A model generated the notes under the pieces. It made no database searches. It was not told the DNA's origin and saw only the letters and a list, made by a program, of their open reading frames with translations. DNA of 64,000 nucleotides from Iris pallida (lineage: Eukaryota; Streptophyta; Magnoliopsida; Asparagales; Iridaceae), in assembly GCA_029216955.1 (NCBI GenBank), contig JANAVB010044017.1, positions 4,672,234-4,736,233 of the forward strand. Direction: 5' to 3'. Each line of letters starts with the position of its first letter. The first letter of the stretch is position 1. Position numbers and translations under genes: made by a program. This document shows, piece by piece, positions 49,767 to 59,988 of this stretch.

Positions 49767-49945
49767 GATTACATAGGTTTTATGATGTAATTGATTTTAG
49801 AAGAAATTGATGTAATATAATCAAACTTGTAATCGCGATTACATTACATCTAAATTTTTTTGTCCAACCAAACACCCGAGTTAGATTGACAACGTAATGC
49901 CAATTACATTACGTTGTTCAATCCTGCAAACCAAATGGGCCCTAA

Positions 49946-50171
49946 GTATTTACCATTTTGCCCAGTATCTCTCTCCATGTTAACATTTTTATCATTATAT
50001 TTAGTAGTTAGAATTGTTTCAATTTTTAATAAGATTAATTTATATTCTATGTTTTTTTGGGTATGAATTTAGGGTTATTCATTACTTATAAATTTAGGGT
50101 TTGATACAAGACCAATTTGATAGGTTCTTTTAAACGGCACCACCAAGAAAGAAAAGAAGAATGCTTCTTTA
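49946..50171. other. AT-rich spacer, nothing recognised
   Basis: Unique-looking AT-rich sequence between the PIF-type copy 2 and the Mutator-like element. Confidence 0.6.
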
Positions 50172-50180
50172 TTTATTTTT

Positions 50181-50808
50181 GGCTTAATTGCAATTTGATA
50201 CCCTCAACTATTCTTGTTTTCAACTTGACACCCTAAACTTTTTTTACTCGACAACTTGCTACCATCAACTATTTAATATTTTCAATTGATACCCAAAATT
50301 TCAAAAAGCAAAAAATTATTCTTCCCCTTCACTTTTCAACAGAACCCAACCACTCTTCCCTCCCCCCTGCCGGCTGACCACTCCTCCGCACCCCACCACC
50401 GCCCCTCCAGCCACCCTCGACCCCCCAACCCCGCCCCCTCCAGCCACCTTCGCCCCCTTCCTGCCCCACCGCCATCCCTGCTCCTCTCAGCCCGGCTGCA
50501 CCACCTCCCCCACTCTCCAGGCGCGCACGGTGGCTGAAGGGGGCAGGGGGTGGACGGCTGGCCGGAGGGTGCGGGGGGAGGGGTATGGGTCGAAAGGGGA
50601 CGGACGGGTGGCCGGAGGGGGGCCAGGTGGTCGGAGGGGGGCGACGAGGGGATGGTTTGGGGCGGGGTTAGGGGGTGTAGTTTTAAGTTTAGATTAGGGG
50701 TATTTTCGTCCAAATTTTTTTTTAGGATATTAAGTTGTTACAAAAAAAAGCTTAGGGTATAAAGTTGAAAAACAGAAATAGTTGAGGGTATCAAGATGCA
50801 ATTAAGCC
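50181..50808. mobile_element. Mutator-like (MULE) non-autonomous element with GC-rich core
   Basis: Long imperfect terminal inverted repeats of about 75-80 bp (50181-50260 and 50729-50808; both begin GGCTTAATTGCA and share TGATACCCTCAACTAT) are flanked by a 9-bp duplication TTTATTTTT (50172-50180 and 50809-50817). Long inverted repeats plus 9 bp is the Mutator signature. The core 50335-50690 is C-rich in the left half and G-rich in the right half. It may be a captured gene piece (Pack-MULE) or simple GC-rich filler; frames on both strands are Pro/Ser- or Gly/Arg-rich. The AT-only duplication is slightly less decisive. Confidence 0.75.
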
Positions 50809-50901
50809 TTTATTTTTCAATAAGAAAGATGATAATGGTCCATCTCCTTAAAAATAAGCATTATCCATATGTCGTTGAAACTTTACCTCCTATTTTGGAA
50901 C

Positions 50902-51157
50902 GAGCTTTGCTATGCCTACAACCAAATGCTTACAATCCCCTTACAACTGCCACGTGTCGGACTTCAATTAGAGGAGAAGGGGAAGTGGTGTGGTCGGGTG
51001 GATCCCATATAGCAGGGGATGAGCGTGGAGGTTGGACCCGATGGGACCCATGTGTAAGGGGTCGGAGAGTTGGACACGATGAGACCCATGTGTAAGGGGT
51101 AGGAGAGAGAGGTTACAAGAAGGTTGTAAGTATTTGGTTGTAGACTTAGCATTTTCC
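50902..51157. mobile_element. Small Mutator-like MITE
   Basis: 256 bp with imperfect inverted ends (GAGCTTTGCTATG and, inverted from the right, GGAAAATGCTAAG), both continuing CTACAACCAAAT. Flanked by the 9-bp duplication TTTTGGAAC at 50893-50901 and 51158-51166. Two internal copies of gacccatgtgtaaggggt. Non-coding. Confidence 0.75.
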
Positions 51158-51166
51158 TTTTGGAAC

Positions 51167-52305
51167 AACCTGCTCAACCATAAATGCTGGAAAATATAGT
51201 TTGATGGACTGAATATTAAAATATGCCCAAGACTTCGTAAGCCAATATATGAGCATCCATTAATCATCAATAATATGATATTAGACTTGCTTATATAAGA
51301 GCAGGGGCTTTTCTGCCTAAACTCTATAGTATCTAGCAATGATGATAGGAACACAAAATAGGCAATTTCAATTCATTTTAGTTTAAGCAATTTCATTGTA
51401 TAGAATATTCACTTGCAAACGATAAAGCATTATGTTTTTTGTGCTTCCTTTTTTTAGTCCAAAAATCATAAATCAGGGATTCATTATGTACTACTTACAT
51501 ATGGATTTAATAATTGGAAGAGAGTTAAGGATGGAAATAATTGTCCCATTTTTAGATTATTTCTATATATATAGTAAGTGTGAAAAATATGTGCCAGAGT
51601 TAATGAAGCCGAATCTCCATATTGATAAAGTAATTAATGCTCAATGACAAGAAGAGATACAGTAAAATAGGTTGAGGCTAACATCAGCTCAGAGTATTTG
51701 ATATCTTACACTTCAAGGAGAAGATTCTAGAGGACGTGCTAAATATCAAGACCATTAATGTTGGACCCAGAACACCTACGAAAGCAATGCCAGCCCACCT
51801 GAAGATAACAAACTTCGTCTAACATACGCACCAAGATAGATAAAATAACGTATATGTTCGGTGACTGCGTTACCTTGACAAATCCCAATCTATATATCTC
51901 AAAATACAAGATTGATTACAATATATGTTGAACTCTTTCCTCCGAATTTTAACCACTCACCAATCTCATGAAAGAAGAAAAATATTATAATAAAATCACT
52001 CATTCTACCCTGTGGCAATCTCCCTGAACGAAGAAGATGACTCCTTGAACATATCTTCTCTAGCAATTGATTCAAAAGCAATCCCAAGTGCAAAGCACGA
52101 ACTTTCTCTTAGATTTTCATGGACATGCACCCTCGAATCTCTCGTATGAGCTTCTCGTTGGCAACCCCCCCAACCTCGATATAAATGTTAAGAAACCCAA
52201 TTTATGTTTTAGAAAAACCTAAAATATCCCAGCACTAATCTGGTTGTGCAGATTTGATCACACGGTCTTTTATTGAATGCTGACTAGGCCCACGTTCAAA
52301 CCCTT
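51167..52305. other. Unassigned interval
   Basis: About 1.1 kb without a recognised element. Short frames at 51432-51647 (plus, 71 codons) and 51899-52093 (minus, 64 codons) show no known motif. Confidence 0.5.
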
Positions 52306-52309
52306 CGCT

Positions 52310-52415
52310 GATAGACGATATACCACCGATGGACATAATAGGTTCTAAAATAAACTGCAAAGTTGGTATACCGCCGGTATACCATCGTCAATATACCATC
52401 AGTATACCGCCACTG
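52310..52415. repeat. Cluster of GGTATACC/TATACCATC words
   Basis: Six to seven copies of tatacc with following accgcc, accatc or accacc, some forming the palindrome GGTATACC, lie in about 100 bp. Confidence 0.6.
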
Positions 52416-52529
52416 CTGTTTTGGCTCAGTTTGAGCCCATGTTCAACCACCAATCCTCCGTCGTCTTCGTCGCAACTCCCGTTGATACTTCACGATGCCC
52501 AGAGTGTCCTCCCACACCTCGAATCGAGG

Positions 52530-53395
52530 TTGGAAACCCAACAATTGAATCATGGAAATTTTATTGAATTAATTCAATTATTAGCATAAGTGAATGGATA
52601 TGCTAAAGTTGTACTAGATAATATGCGCCACAAAAAAAAAAGATATTACATATTATGGCCAATAGAGTAAGAAAAATAATTCGTAATGAGATTGCAGATG
52701 GTAGTTTTTGTATTCTTGTTGATGAAGCATTAGATGAATCTAATGAAGAACAAATGGTTCTTATTCAATATATGTCATTGTTGATGGTAATTTTAGTGGA
52801 GCAATTTTTTGATATTGCAATGTCGAAGACAAAACATAATTAGATTTAAAGGAAAGATGTGTGATATTATGGTTCACTGCACCCTTTCAATTCCTAAAAT
52901 GCATAGATATAGGTACGAAGGTGCGAGCAACATGCATTGGTAGTTTAATGGACTTAAAGCTTTATTTCTCAAAGATTATCCATATGCATATTATATATAT
53001 TGCTTTGCTCATCAGCTACAACTAGCATTAGTTGTAGCATCAAAAACTAGCATTGTTTAGCAATATTTTTCCATTTGGCCGCAATTATTAACATTGTGGA
53101 TTCTTCTTCGAAATGAATTTTTTAAGTTACAATCAACTCAAAGAGAGGAAATCACAAGTATGTTGGCCAGTGGGGAGCGTGAGTCAGGTACAAAGGCTAA
53201 TCAGGTTGGTAACTACTAACATCGAGCCTGAACAACACATTGGAGCTCACATAATGAGATTATTAGAGACTTGATTACTATGTATACTACATCTCGTTCA
53301 ATTATTAAGGTTCTAAAGAAGAAAAGTGGCGGTAATAGGCCAAATTTTAACATATAGAAGTAAAAGGACTTTACAAAGTGATTAATAACTTTGAA
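52530..53395 (+). pseudogene. hAT-type transposase relic (ZMYM1-like, DUF4371 region)
   Basis: Read across several frames and stops, the sequence follows the order of plant zinc finger MYM-type protein 1-like proteins: HGNFIELIQLLA (about 52547), NRVRKIIRNEIADGSF with ILVDEA (52655-52843), GASNM and NGLKALFLKDYP (about 52920-52985), YCFAHQLQLALV (about 53000), then LASGERESG and WSSH (53165-53255). These proteins are domesticated or active hAT-superfamily transposases. The N-terminal zinc finger and the C-terminal dimerisation region are not visible. Internal deletions and stops make it non-functional. Confidence 0.75.
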
Positions 53396-53559
53396 TTCAC
53401 TTCAACTTAATGGATACGATTCTGGAATCACTGATAACTTATGCCTGGGTACGCCCGTGTAGCCGTCATTATTTTGACATTTTTGTATTTTGTTGCCTCC
53501 ACGGTATTAGGGCGCTTATGGTTGAAATTCTATACAGCACCGAAAGTAGTTGGAGGATA
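53396..53559. other. Junction between hAT relic and gag relic
   Basis: No feature recognised; it includes gggttagggcatgg and ttagggc words and could be the decayed continuation of the gag relic. Confidence 0.4.
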
Positions 53560-54026
53560 TTAGGGCACTAGGGTTAGGGCATGGTTGAGTGACTCTCTAA
53601 TAGTCTAATACTATGCCATTAAGACATGGGCCTGAATGGTAGGACGCATACCTTCTATGAATCTTCGAGCATGGGTCATCGTGGCTAGAAGTTGGAAGCT
53701 CGCAAACTTAGCCAATCTGTTGAACTTTGTTGCATACTGTCGTACTGTCATGCTCCCCTACTTGAGGTGAAGAAATTCGTTTTCCTTTTGTCGACGAACT
53801 GTTGGAGGAAGCTACTCCTCCTCGAAGGCCTTCTTGAACATAACCCAGGTGATCTTCACATCTTTGTCACCTCCAAGGTTGTACCACTTCTGGATGTCCT
53901 AATAGTCATGTGCATTCAAACGAAGTTGAAGATGGCACATGCTACTCTCTTCATCTCGTGGATGCCTAGAAGCTCAAAGTGACCTTCTAATTCAATCAAC
54001 CAATTCATAGCTACTGCAGGATTTTT
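53560..54026 (-). pseudogene. gag: Ty3/gypsy gag relic, C-terminal part
   Basis: On the minus strand, from 54020 leftward: MNWLIELEGHF, then with frame changes ITWVMFKKAFEEE, then RRQKENEFLHL, MTVRQYATKFNRLAKFA and ARRFIEGMRP. This is the core order of retrotransposon gag. Several stops and shifts. The reading frame at 54026 continues in frame from 56911 if the solo LTR and one duplication copy are ignored, so both gag parts are one interrupted relic. Confidence 0.75.
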
Positions 54027-54769
54027 GTCACTCCCCGTTTACAGAATACGTATTTTTAATACATGTACTGTTTTAATATATTTATTTAAATATTTATCAT
54101 GTATTATTTTGTATTTAAATCTCTTTAAATTCATGTTAATTAATTTCCTGCAATTAATTTTCTGTATTTTACTTTCTGCTTTTATTCTCTGCTTTAGCTT
54201 ACTTTAGGTATGGCCTAGGTTGGTTTATTTTCGGGTTATGGTGGTTCATCATGAACCGAATCCACCATCACCATTTAAAGCCTCAATCCTTTCTCTCTCT
54301 CTCTTCATTACTTCTCCTTCTCATTTACTCTTCTTCTTCTTCATAACTCCCTCTACCTACCAACTCGTAGGCAAGTGCAACTTGCTTTCACAAGAGAGCC
54401 CATTTTTATTGTTCCATTAGCTTCTCCTCATGTTTCTAAGACACATTAGAACTTGTCATTTTCCATTTTGAGGCTTTAATTTTTGTAGATCTAGAAATTA
54501 GTTATTTTTGGATTTTGGTGGTTTTGATCTATTAAACTTCTTTGTTTTCAAGTTTTGATGGTTCCATGTTGTAGAGAATTTTATTCTACCCAATTTTGAC
54601 CTTTGAAAAGTTGGATTTGGACATATTTTGACCAAGTTATGGACTTTTGAAGCTTTGGGTTCAAACCATGGAGTTCTTGCTGATTTGGAGAAGACTGTGA
54701 GCAGTGTGCGTGAGCTTTTTAGCTTGCGCCACTGAGCTGCGTGCGCTCTTTAGCGCAGCACAGTCTGAC

Positions 54770-54910
54770 TCATACGCTGCCTTTTGGAGGCGTATGTCTT
54801 GCATACGCTGCCTTGATGAGGAGTCGTATGGAGTACATATGCTGCCTTGAAGAGGAGTCGTATGGAGTCCATACGCTGCCTCTTGGAGACGTATGTCTTG
54901 CATACGCTGA
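54770..54910. repeat. Diverged repeats with catacgctgcct and ggagtcgtatgg words
   Basis: Four units with catacgctgcct, partly inverted as ggcgtatg, lie directly left of the 16-bp minisatellite and may be related to it. Confidence 0.65.
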
Positions 54911-55103
54911 CTTGAGCGTAGCCTGACTTGAGCGTAGCCTGACTTGAGCGCAGCCTGACTTGAGCGTAGCCTGACTTGAGCGTAGCCTGACTTGAGCGCA
55001 GCCTGACTTGAGCGCAGCCTGACTTGAGCGCAGCCTGACTTGAGCGTAGCCTGACTTGAGCGTAGCCTGACTTGAGCGCAGCCTGACTTGAGCGTAGTCT
55101 GAC
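54908..55103. repeat. 16-bp minisatellite, 12 copies
   Basis: Unit ctgacttgagcg(t/c)agc repeated 12 times in tandem, varying mainly at one T/C position. The minus-strand frame across it (54661-55131) is a repeat artefact. Inside the solo LTR. Confidence 0.95.
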
Positions 55104-56910
55104 TCAGGCGCAACCTGATGTTTAGGCGCAACTAGACCTGACCCTACTTACCCTGGATCTTCTATAGCCCTGTATATTGATATTTTATTAGATATTTAAC
55201 GTCCATTTTATATCCTTACGCCTTTTGGCATAAACTTGATATAATCATGATATGTTAATATTTCTGTTAAATATAGATTGTTACGTGGGATGTACCATGT
55301 GTCGTGAATTGAGTTATAGATACCCCGATTGACTGGAATTAAACCCTGAGAGTTGTAGACTCGACCCCACTGAATACTAGTTGACTTTCATGCCTTGTCA
55401 CCATTGATAATGATTGTGACCTTGACTAATAATTGATCATGCGTTCCTAGTTGGAACTAAGAGACTGGTTGGTCGTCTTTTTGAATTGAATGAATGAGAC
55501 ACATTCATATTAATTATGAACTATTGAAATCGACTGGCTAATCCCGAATATTGGCATACAGGCACATGCAGGCTTCAATTCATTTATTATTTATTTATCT
55601 TACCAAAGAAGCATGTGTACTTTATGGTCAAGGCATGATTACTCTGTGGTTAGTTTTGATTGTTGCATTACGCTATGTAAGACCTACAACCTGACCGCAC
55701 TAGTATCATTGTAGAGTTGTGCATATCGTACCCCGTACGAAAGTACTCATTCTGAATGACCATGATCCACGGCATGGTACTTCACTCAACGTAGAGACTA
55801 TTAAGTTAAATAAAATAATGATTGCATGGAGAGAATGGATTTCCGAGTTCTTACATGGCAGCCCTCTTGGGACCAGTAGTGCCCGACAGGCCGGTTGGTC
55901 CCCACAGATACTGTAAATCTGCCACACGGGCAGGGAGCGGTATCTGGTTATATTATCTATTGAATATTGTATATTAATGACGGGTGTCCCGCTGGGACTC
56001 GTCTAATTCATGATTGGCGTAATTGATTGACTGGGTAAACTAGCCTTGCTTGCGCATAGTAAGAACTGAGAAATCCTTTATTGCATAATTCTAGGATAAC
56101 TTGGGACTCACAATAGCAAGCCGTAGTAGTTGCCTGGCCGTTTAAATTGATTTGTGTGTGTACTGTACCTACTCTGTTACTTAACTGAGATGATCAGAAT
56201 GTCAGGACATGACGGGCCAACTTCTGTCCTTGTTTGGTTGGGAGGTTGGTTTGAAGTGTTGTGATGTTGTGTGAGTCCTAGTAGATAGCAGAGATCTATT
56301 ATCATATTCTCTTATTACTGGCTTCATTCCTCATATCGTGCTCCCTTGCGGTACTTGCTATTAGAGGTCTAACCTCTCTGGTTTTGCATGGCCAGATTTA
56401 GAGCCGGTCCCTGAGGATCCAGCTTACTTCTACCTCCAAGATGGTCAACACTAGAGGGATGATCGCAGGAGGACTCGAGTGGGTTTCTTACTTCCCCGCC
56501 CGTTTTGTTATCTACTTTATACTTTGTCGTTTGGCACCGACATGTTAGTCGGATTGTCTTGTACCTCCTTTTGCATAATTGTAACTAAGTCAGGCTGCAG
56601 CTGCTAACAATTGTGTATACTTACTACATCATCTGGCTGTATTTTATAAAGCCAGATATCAAGAACATTTTGACTGAGCTTTTGGGACGCCTTACTGCTT
56701 TATCTCACATGTTCTCTATTTCTGTTTCTTGTTTGAATGATTGAGATAATAGAAGTAAAGTGACCATAGGGAGACTTTCATGTAGTATGTACCCCTTCGT
56801 CTTGTAGACAGCATTGATCGTATTATACGGTATTCATCTATCCATAGTACGTAGCTGGCTGAGTCATTCCCCCGCTCTCCAGTATTCTGGTTTTGGGGCG
56901 TGACAATTTT

Positions 56911-57116
56911 CACTCTCCCTAAACGAGGTATTATACTCCTTTTTGAACTCTGATATATCAAAGACATAATTCTTATCGTTAGCAGGCTGGGGCTCCTCGA
57001 CTTCCATTTCTATTGGTTCAGTTGCGATTGTCGTCGTCATCGAGTGGTTATTGACCGTGATCTTTTGAACAATCTGATACAACATATCCAACTGCTTATG
57101 CTGCACTTGGGACTAT
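56911..57116 (-). pseudogene. gag: Ty3/gypsy gag relic, N-terminal part
   Basis: On the minus strand a frame open from 57106 to the solo LTR begins MQHKQLDMLYQIVQK and has an acidic segment (EMEVEEPQP), as gag N-termini often do. Its right edge is cut by the Tat-lineage LTR at 57117, so the true start lies beyond that element, outside the window. Confidence 0.65.
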
Positions 57117-57139
57117 TGTTTGCAAAAACAAAATTTTGT

Positions 57140-57145
57140 TTTATT
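57140..57145 (-). terminator. Poly(A) signal of the LTR
   Basis: AATAAA on the minus strand, about 25 bases before the LTR end. Confidence 0.6.
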
Positions 57146-57322
57146 CCAAACTTGTAAAAGAGTACAAAGTACAATGATTCTAGGGAAGTACAACTTTAGG
57201 AATCTGATCAGGAGACGATCACTTTATCCCTTGGACTATGTGAACTTGAAGACTGTAGCCTCTAGAGAACGCAGCAGCAATTTTGCAAGAGTTCTTGATC
57301 TCTGTCCAATGATGATTGGAAA

Positions 57323-57336
57323 CTCTATTTATAGAG
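57323..57336 (-). promoter_or_regulatory. Palindromic TATA box of the LTR
   Basis: CTCTATAAATAGAG on the minus strand; near-palindromic arms extend to 57321-57338. It lies about 180 bases upstream of the AATAAA of the same LTR. Confidence 0.65.
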
Positions 57337-58007
57337 TTCAGGAAATAACTGTTTTAGCAGTTATTCTGATGTGCGCGAGGCTGGATTGCGCCATACTGGA
57401 TTGCACCAACCTCCTGTTGTGCCAACTTTCATTCAGTTGCCAATCGTGTACTAACTGTATTTAGACGTGTGGCATCATATGATTGAGATGCGTGTGGTCG
57501 TGTACAGGATAGTAGACACGTCTTGAGAGATTAGTGGCATGTGCGCCATGTCATCCTGCTTTAGAATGTAAGTTGTCTCAACTTTATCAGGTTGTGCGAG
57601 CTTCAGTCAACAAGTCAAACAGCGCTTGATTTGAGCTGCGCCCACACGTGGCAGCTTCTGAGCAAAAGTCGTTCAGGTTGCGCCTAGGTGCAACTAAGGA
57701 TTTTGTTTAGATTGCCCCTGGGCGCAACTCACGAAGTGTACAAGATAGCTGTCCACCAACTTTTCCTTGAGCGGCACAATTGACGGGATTTTGAAGAGAT
57801 TTTTCTCGTTCACTGTTGTGTCAGTCATCAGTATGGTCAGGTAATGATGACCATTAAGTATCAGATGCCACGTAGATTTTGGCACAACTAGATTGGGCGC
57901 AGTCTGATATTGGGCGCAATCTGATCGGTGGCGCAGTCTGTTCTCCAAGCTTCATATCAGTGGCGCAACTTGATTTTTTGGGCGCAACTTGATTTTTAGG
58001 CTCTACA

Positions 58008-58022
58008 AGACCCCCTTCAAAG
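58008..58022 (-). promoter_or_regulatory. Polypurine tract of the Tat-lineage element
   Basis: On the minus strand CTTTGAAGGGGGTCT directly precedes TGTAGAGCC. This fixes the LTR border and the orientation. Confidence 0.78.
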
Positions 58023-58220
58023 TTTTCAAAACTTAAAAACATTGTAAAGTTTTGGAATACTTTGAATTTATAAAAGTTTTGACTAAGTCAGGTTGCGCCG
58101 GTCAATGCTCGGTCATCATGATTAAATACCTTTCTCGAAAATATTCAATCTTCTCTTCGTCTTCCGGAGTTTATTGATTTCTTTCAGTTTCTCATGAGGA
58201 ATACGAAGAGTCAATTTGTT

Positions 58221-58573
58221 GATATATATGTAGTTGATCTCCGTACTTTGGTCTTCACTTCTGTTCTTCAATGGCTCCCAAGAAGAAAGAGATGGAGACC
58301 AATGCTGACACCGCAACCAAGTCTCCTGAAGCGAGATAGGATGTTGCGCCTACAACCTTTTTGTTGGAGGCTGACCCAGCTTTGAGGGCAGTAAACTTTC
58401 TGAACTGTTTCGGTTTAACCCCGTCAGTCTTCAATCGCTCGATTGGCGGATCATCCTCTGAAGAGCACGTCAATTAGGAGGGATTTCTCAACCTGATACG
58501 TCGCTCGGGGATCTGTACCATGCAAGAGTTGGACGCCCTTCGTCAGACTGATGAAGGCAAGGACAAGAAATAA
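58221..58573 (+). pseudogene. Antisense reading frame 1 (broken), with TATA-like box
   Basis: ATG at 58271 opens a frame of 100 codons to TAA 58571-58573, broken by TAG at 58337 and 58475. It starts with a basic MAPKKKE, possibly a nuclear localisation signal, and is otherwise of normal protein composition. A TATA-like gatatatatg lies at 58221-58230, about 40 bases upstream. It runs opposite to pol, between pol and the 3' LTR. Family not recognised. Confidence 0.45.
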
Positions 58574-58877
58574 TGTTCTGGGCAGAACAACTTTTTATTT
58601 TTATGTCCTTGATTGTAGGGGTCCACCCGTCTTTATGCAATGAAACCTAGAATTTCTGATTTTGTGATTTCAAATAGTGCTCATGGACATATTCTTTTAA
58701 CTACTTCTTCGTTTTACTATTTTTTTGAAGAACACGTGGCAATCGTTACACGGTTTAGATGCCCATTTTTAATTCCTTCCCAAAATAGGATCCTAAAACG
58801 ACGCACCGATCTCATCTTTATCCTCTTTAAAAAGGACATCTAGAAATGAAAGAATCATTCATGCTCTCTCAAAACAA

Positions 58878-59491
58878 ATGTCTTCCCACAAGGTTTCACT
58901 TGTGCCACTTCATTCTGATATTATTTGCTTGTATGTTGTGTCTTCAAAAATTGGTAAGTCTCGTCGAAGAATCAATGGTATGAATACTCTTTTTTCACAC
59001 CACTTTTGGAGACAAGTATTGATCTGCATGTTGTAGACACTATTGATATGCGCTAACTATTTCTGAGAATAGGCGCACACTGTGGTCCAGTGTTTAGTGC
59101 TGATCAGAGGCGCGTATTGCTGTCATACGCTTGTTTGATCAGTATTTAGTGCTGATATGTGCCTGTTTGTAGGCGCAATGCTGATGTGCGCCAGTTTGTA
59201 AGTACATACTGCTGATGTGCGCCTGTTTGTAGGCGCATTGCTGATAGATTTCTGCTAACTTCTCCTGTTTCATTGACATTTGCAGGGACTTGGTTAGCGA
59301 GCTTCTTCAGAACTGGTATTGGTGATTTGGATGTTGCAGAGAACATTCTTCTAACACCCAGATCAGACAGCTCATATGGTTCTGACACTCAAATTAGACA
59401 GCTCAGGACTCTTCATGTTAAGAAGGGTCTTCCTCAGATGCTAGGAAGAGCCTGTATACATGAGAGTTGGATGGTGGAGAGACAGAATTAG
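58878..59491 (+). CDS. Antisense gene 2, putative two-exon gene of unknown function
   Basis: Exon 1 runs from ATG 58878 to 58953, followed by a consensus donor G|GTAAGT. An acceptor TTTGCAG at 59279-59285 leads into an open frame to TAG at 59489-59491. The phases agree: 25 codons plus one base, then two bases completing the codon. The product would be about 93 residues, with WLASFFRTG and DLDVAENIL in exon 2. A TATA-like TTTAAAAA lies at 58826-58833 and AATAAA at 59789-59794. The 332-bp intron is full of TGTGCGCCTGTTTGTAGG repeats. Reading resumes past the stop with more stops, so the ancestral protein may have been longer. Function and family unknown; splicing is inferred. Confidence 0.45.
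58954..59285 (+). repeat. Repeat-rich putative intron
   Basis: Between 59055 and 59245 the words gcgcctgtttgtaggcgca and gctgatgtgcgcc recur in diverged units of about 30-60 bp. They share the GGCGCA core with the Tat LTR and the solo LTR. Confidence 0.6.
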
Positions 59492-59988
59492 GAATCGTAT
59501 CACAAGAGTGATCTCGTTCCTAGTTCCCCTGGCGGGCTGTCTTCTCTCCACCAGTTGTATTGACAGCAGCTCATCTTTGGGCTGCTGCACTCTGTGGTTC
59601 TCCTCTAGTCTTTCTCAGAGAGAAGACCAGAGTTAATTCCATTGTCTGGCTCGTTGCTTCAGATTGAGACGACAAGGAATTGCCACCAACAAATAAGAAG
59701 ATCCAAAGATGTAATAGACCTTCATTTAGAATGAAAATCCGAGATGTAATAGATTTCCATTAAGATGTATCTATGTTTTTAAAGAAGGAATAAAGAATAA
59801 TTTTCACTTCTTTACTATTTAATTTTGATGTGGTGATAAGGAAACATTGAATCAAGAAAAAATGTGGATGACAAGTTGCTGATGTAATACATAATTTCAA
59901 AAGTATAGAGAATGTGAAATTTCATGAGGAAAAGTGAACGGTCACTTCAATTTTCGAGATAAGGACACTGAAAATGAATGAACAGTCA

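Larger units (their letters stand above)
46805..49942. mobile_element. PIF/Harbinger-type non-autonomous element, copy 2 (interrupted)
   Basis: Ends GGTTGTGTTTGGTT and, inverted, GGGCCCATTTGGTT; TAA flanks at 46802-46804 and 49943-49945. The subterminal parts match copy 1 closely, the interior is a different A-rich array, and a 1181-bp insertion sits in the right subterminal part. Without the insertion it is about 1.95 kb. No transposase. Confidence 0.75.
54027..56905. mobile_element. Solo LTR, 2879 bp
   Basis: Begins TGTCACTCCCC and ends GGGGCGTGACA, flanked by a perfect 5-bp duplication ATTTT (54022-54026 and 56906-56910). It contains no coding domain, primer site or second LTR, so it is the product of recombination between two LTRs. 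Plus orientation is weakly favoured: a TTTAAA box near 54275 is followed by a CT-rich leader-like stretch (54288-54355). It split an older gag relic. Confidence 0.88.
57117..58007 (-). repeat. 3' LTR of the Tat-lineage element
   Basis: On the minus strand it begins TGTAGAGCC at 58007, right after the polypurine tract, and ends TTTTTGCAAACA at 57117. It holds a TATA box at 57323-57336 and an AATAAA at 57140-57145, in the right order for U3-R-U5. GGCGCAA-type words recur in its U3 part (57370-57980). Confidence 0.75.

Noticed and set aside
50286..50713. Proline-rich gene in the Mutator-like element
   Set aside because: Frames on both strands are low-complexity, without a domain; retained as possible captured sequence only.
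54908..55103. Possible CRISPR array
   Set aside because: Units are directly adjacent 16-mers without spacers, in a plant LTR.
54661..55131. 156-codon minus-strand frame
   Set aside because: Mostly translation of the 16-bp minisatellite.
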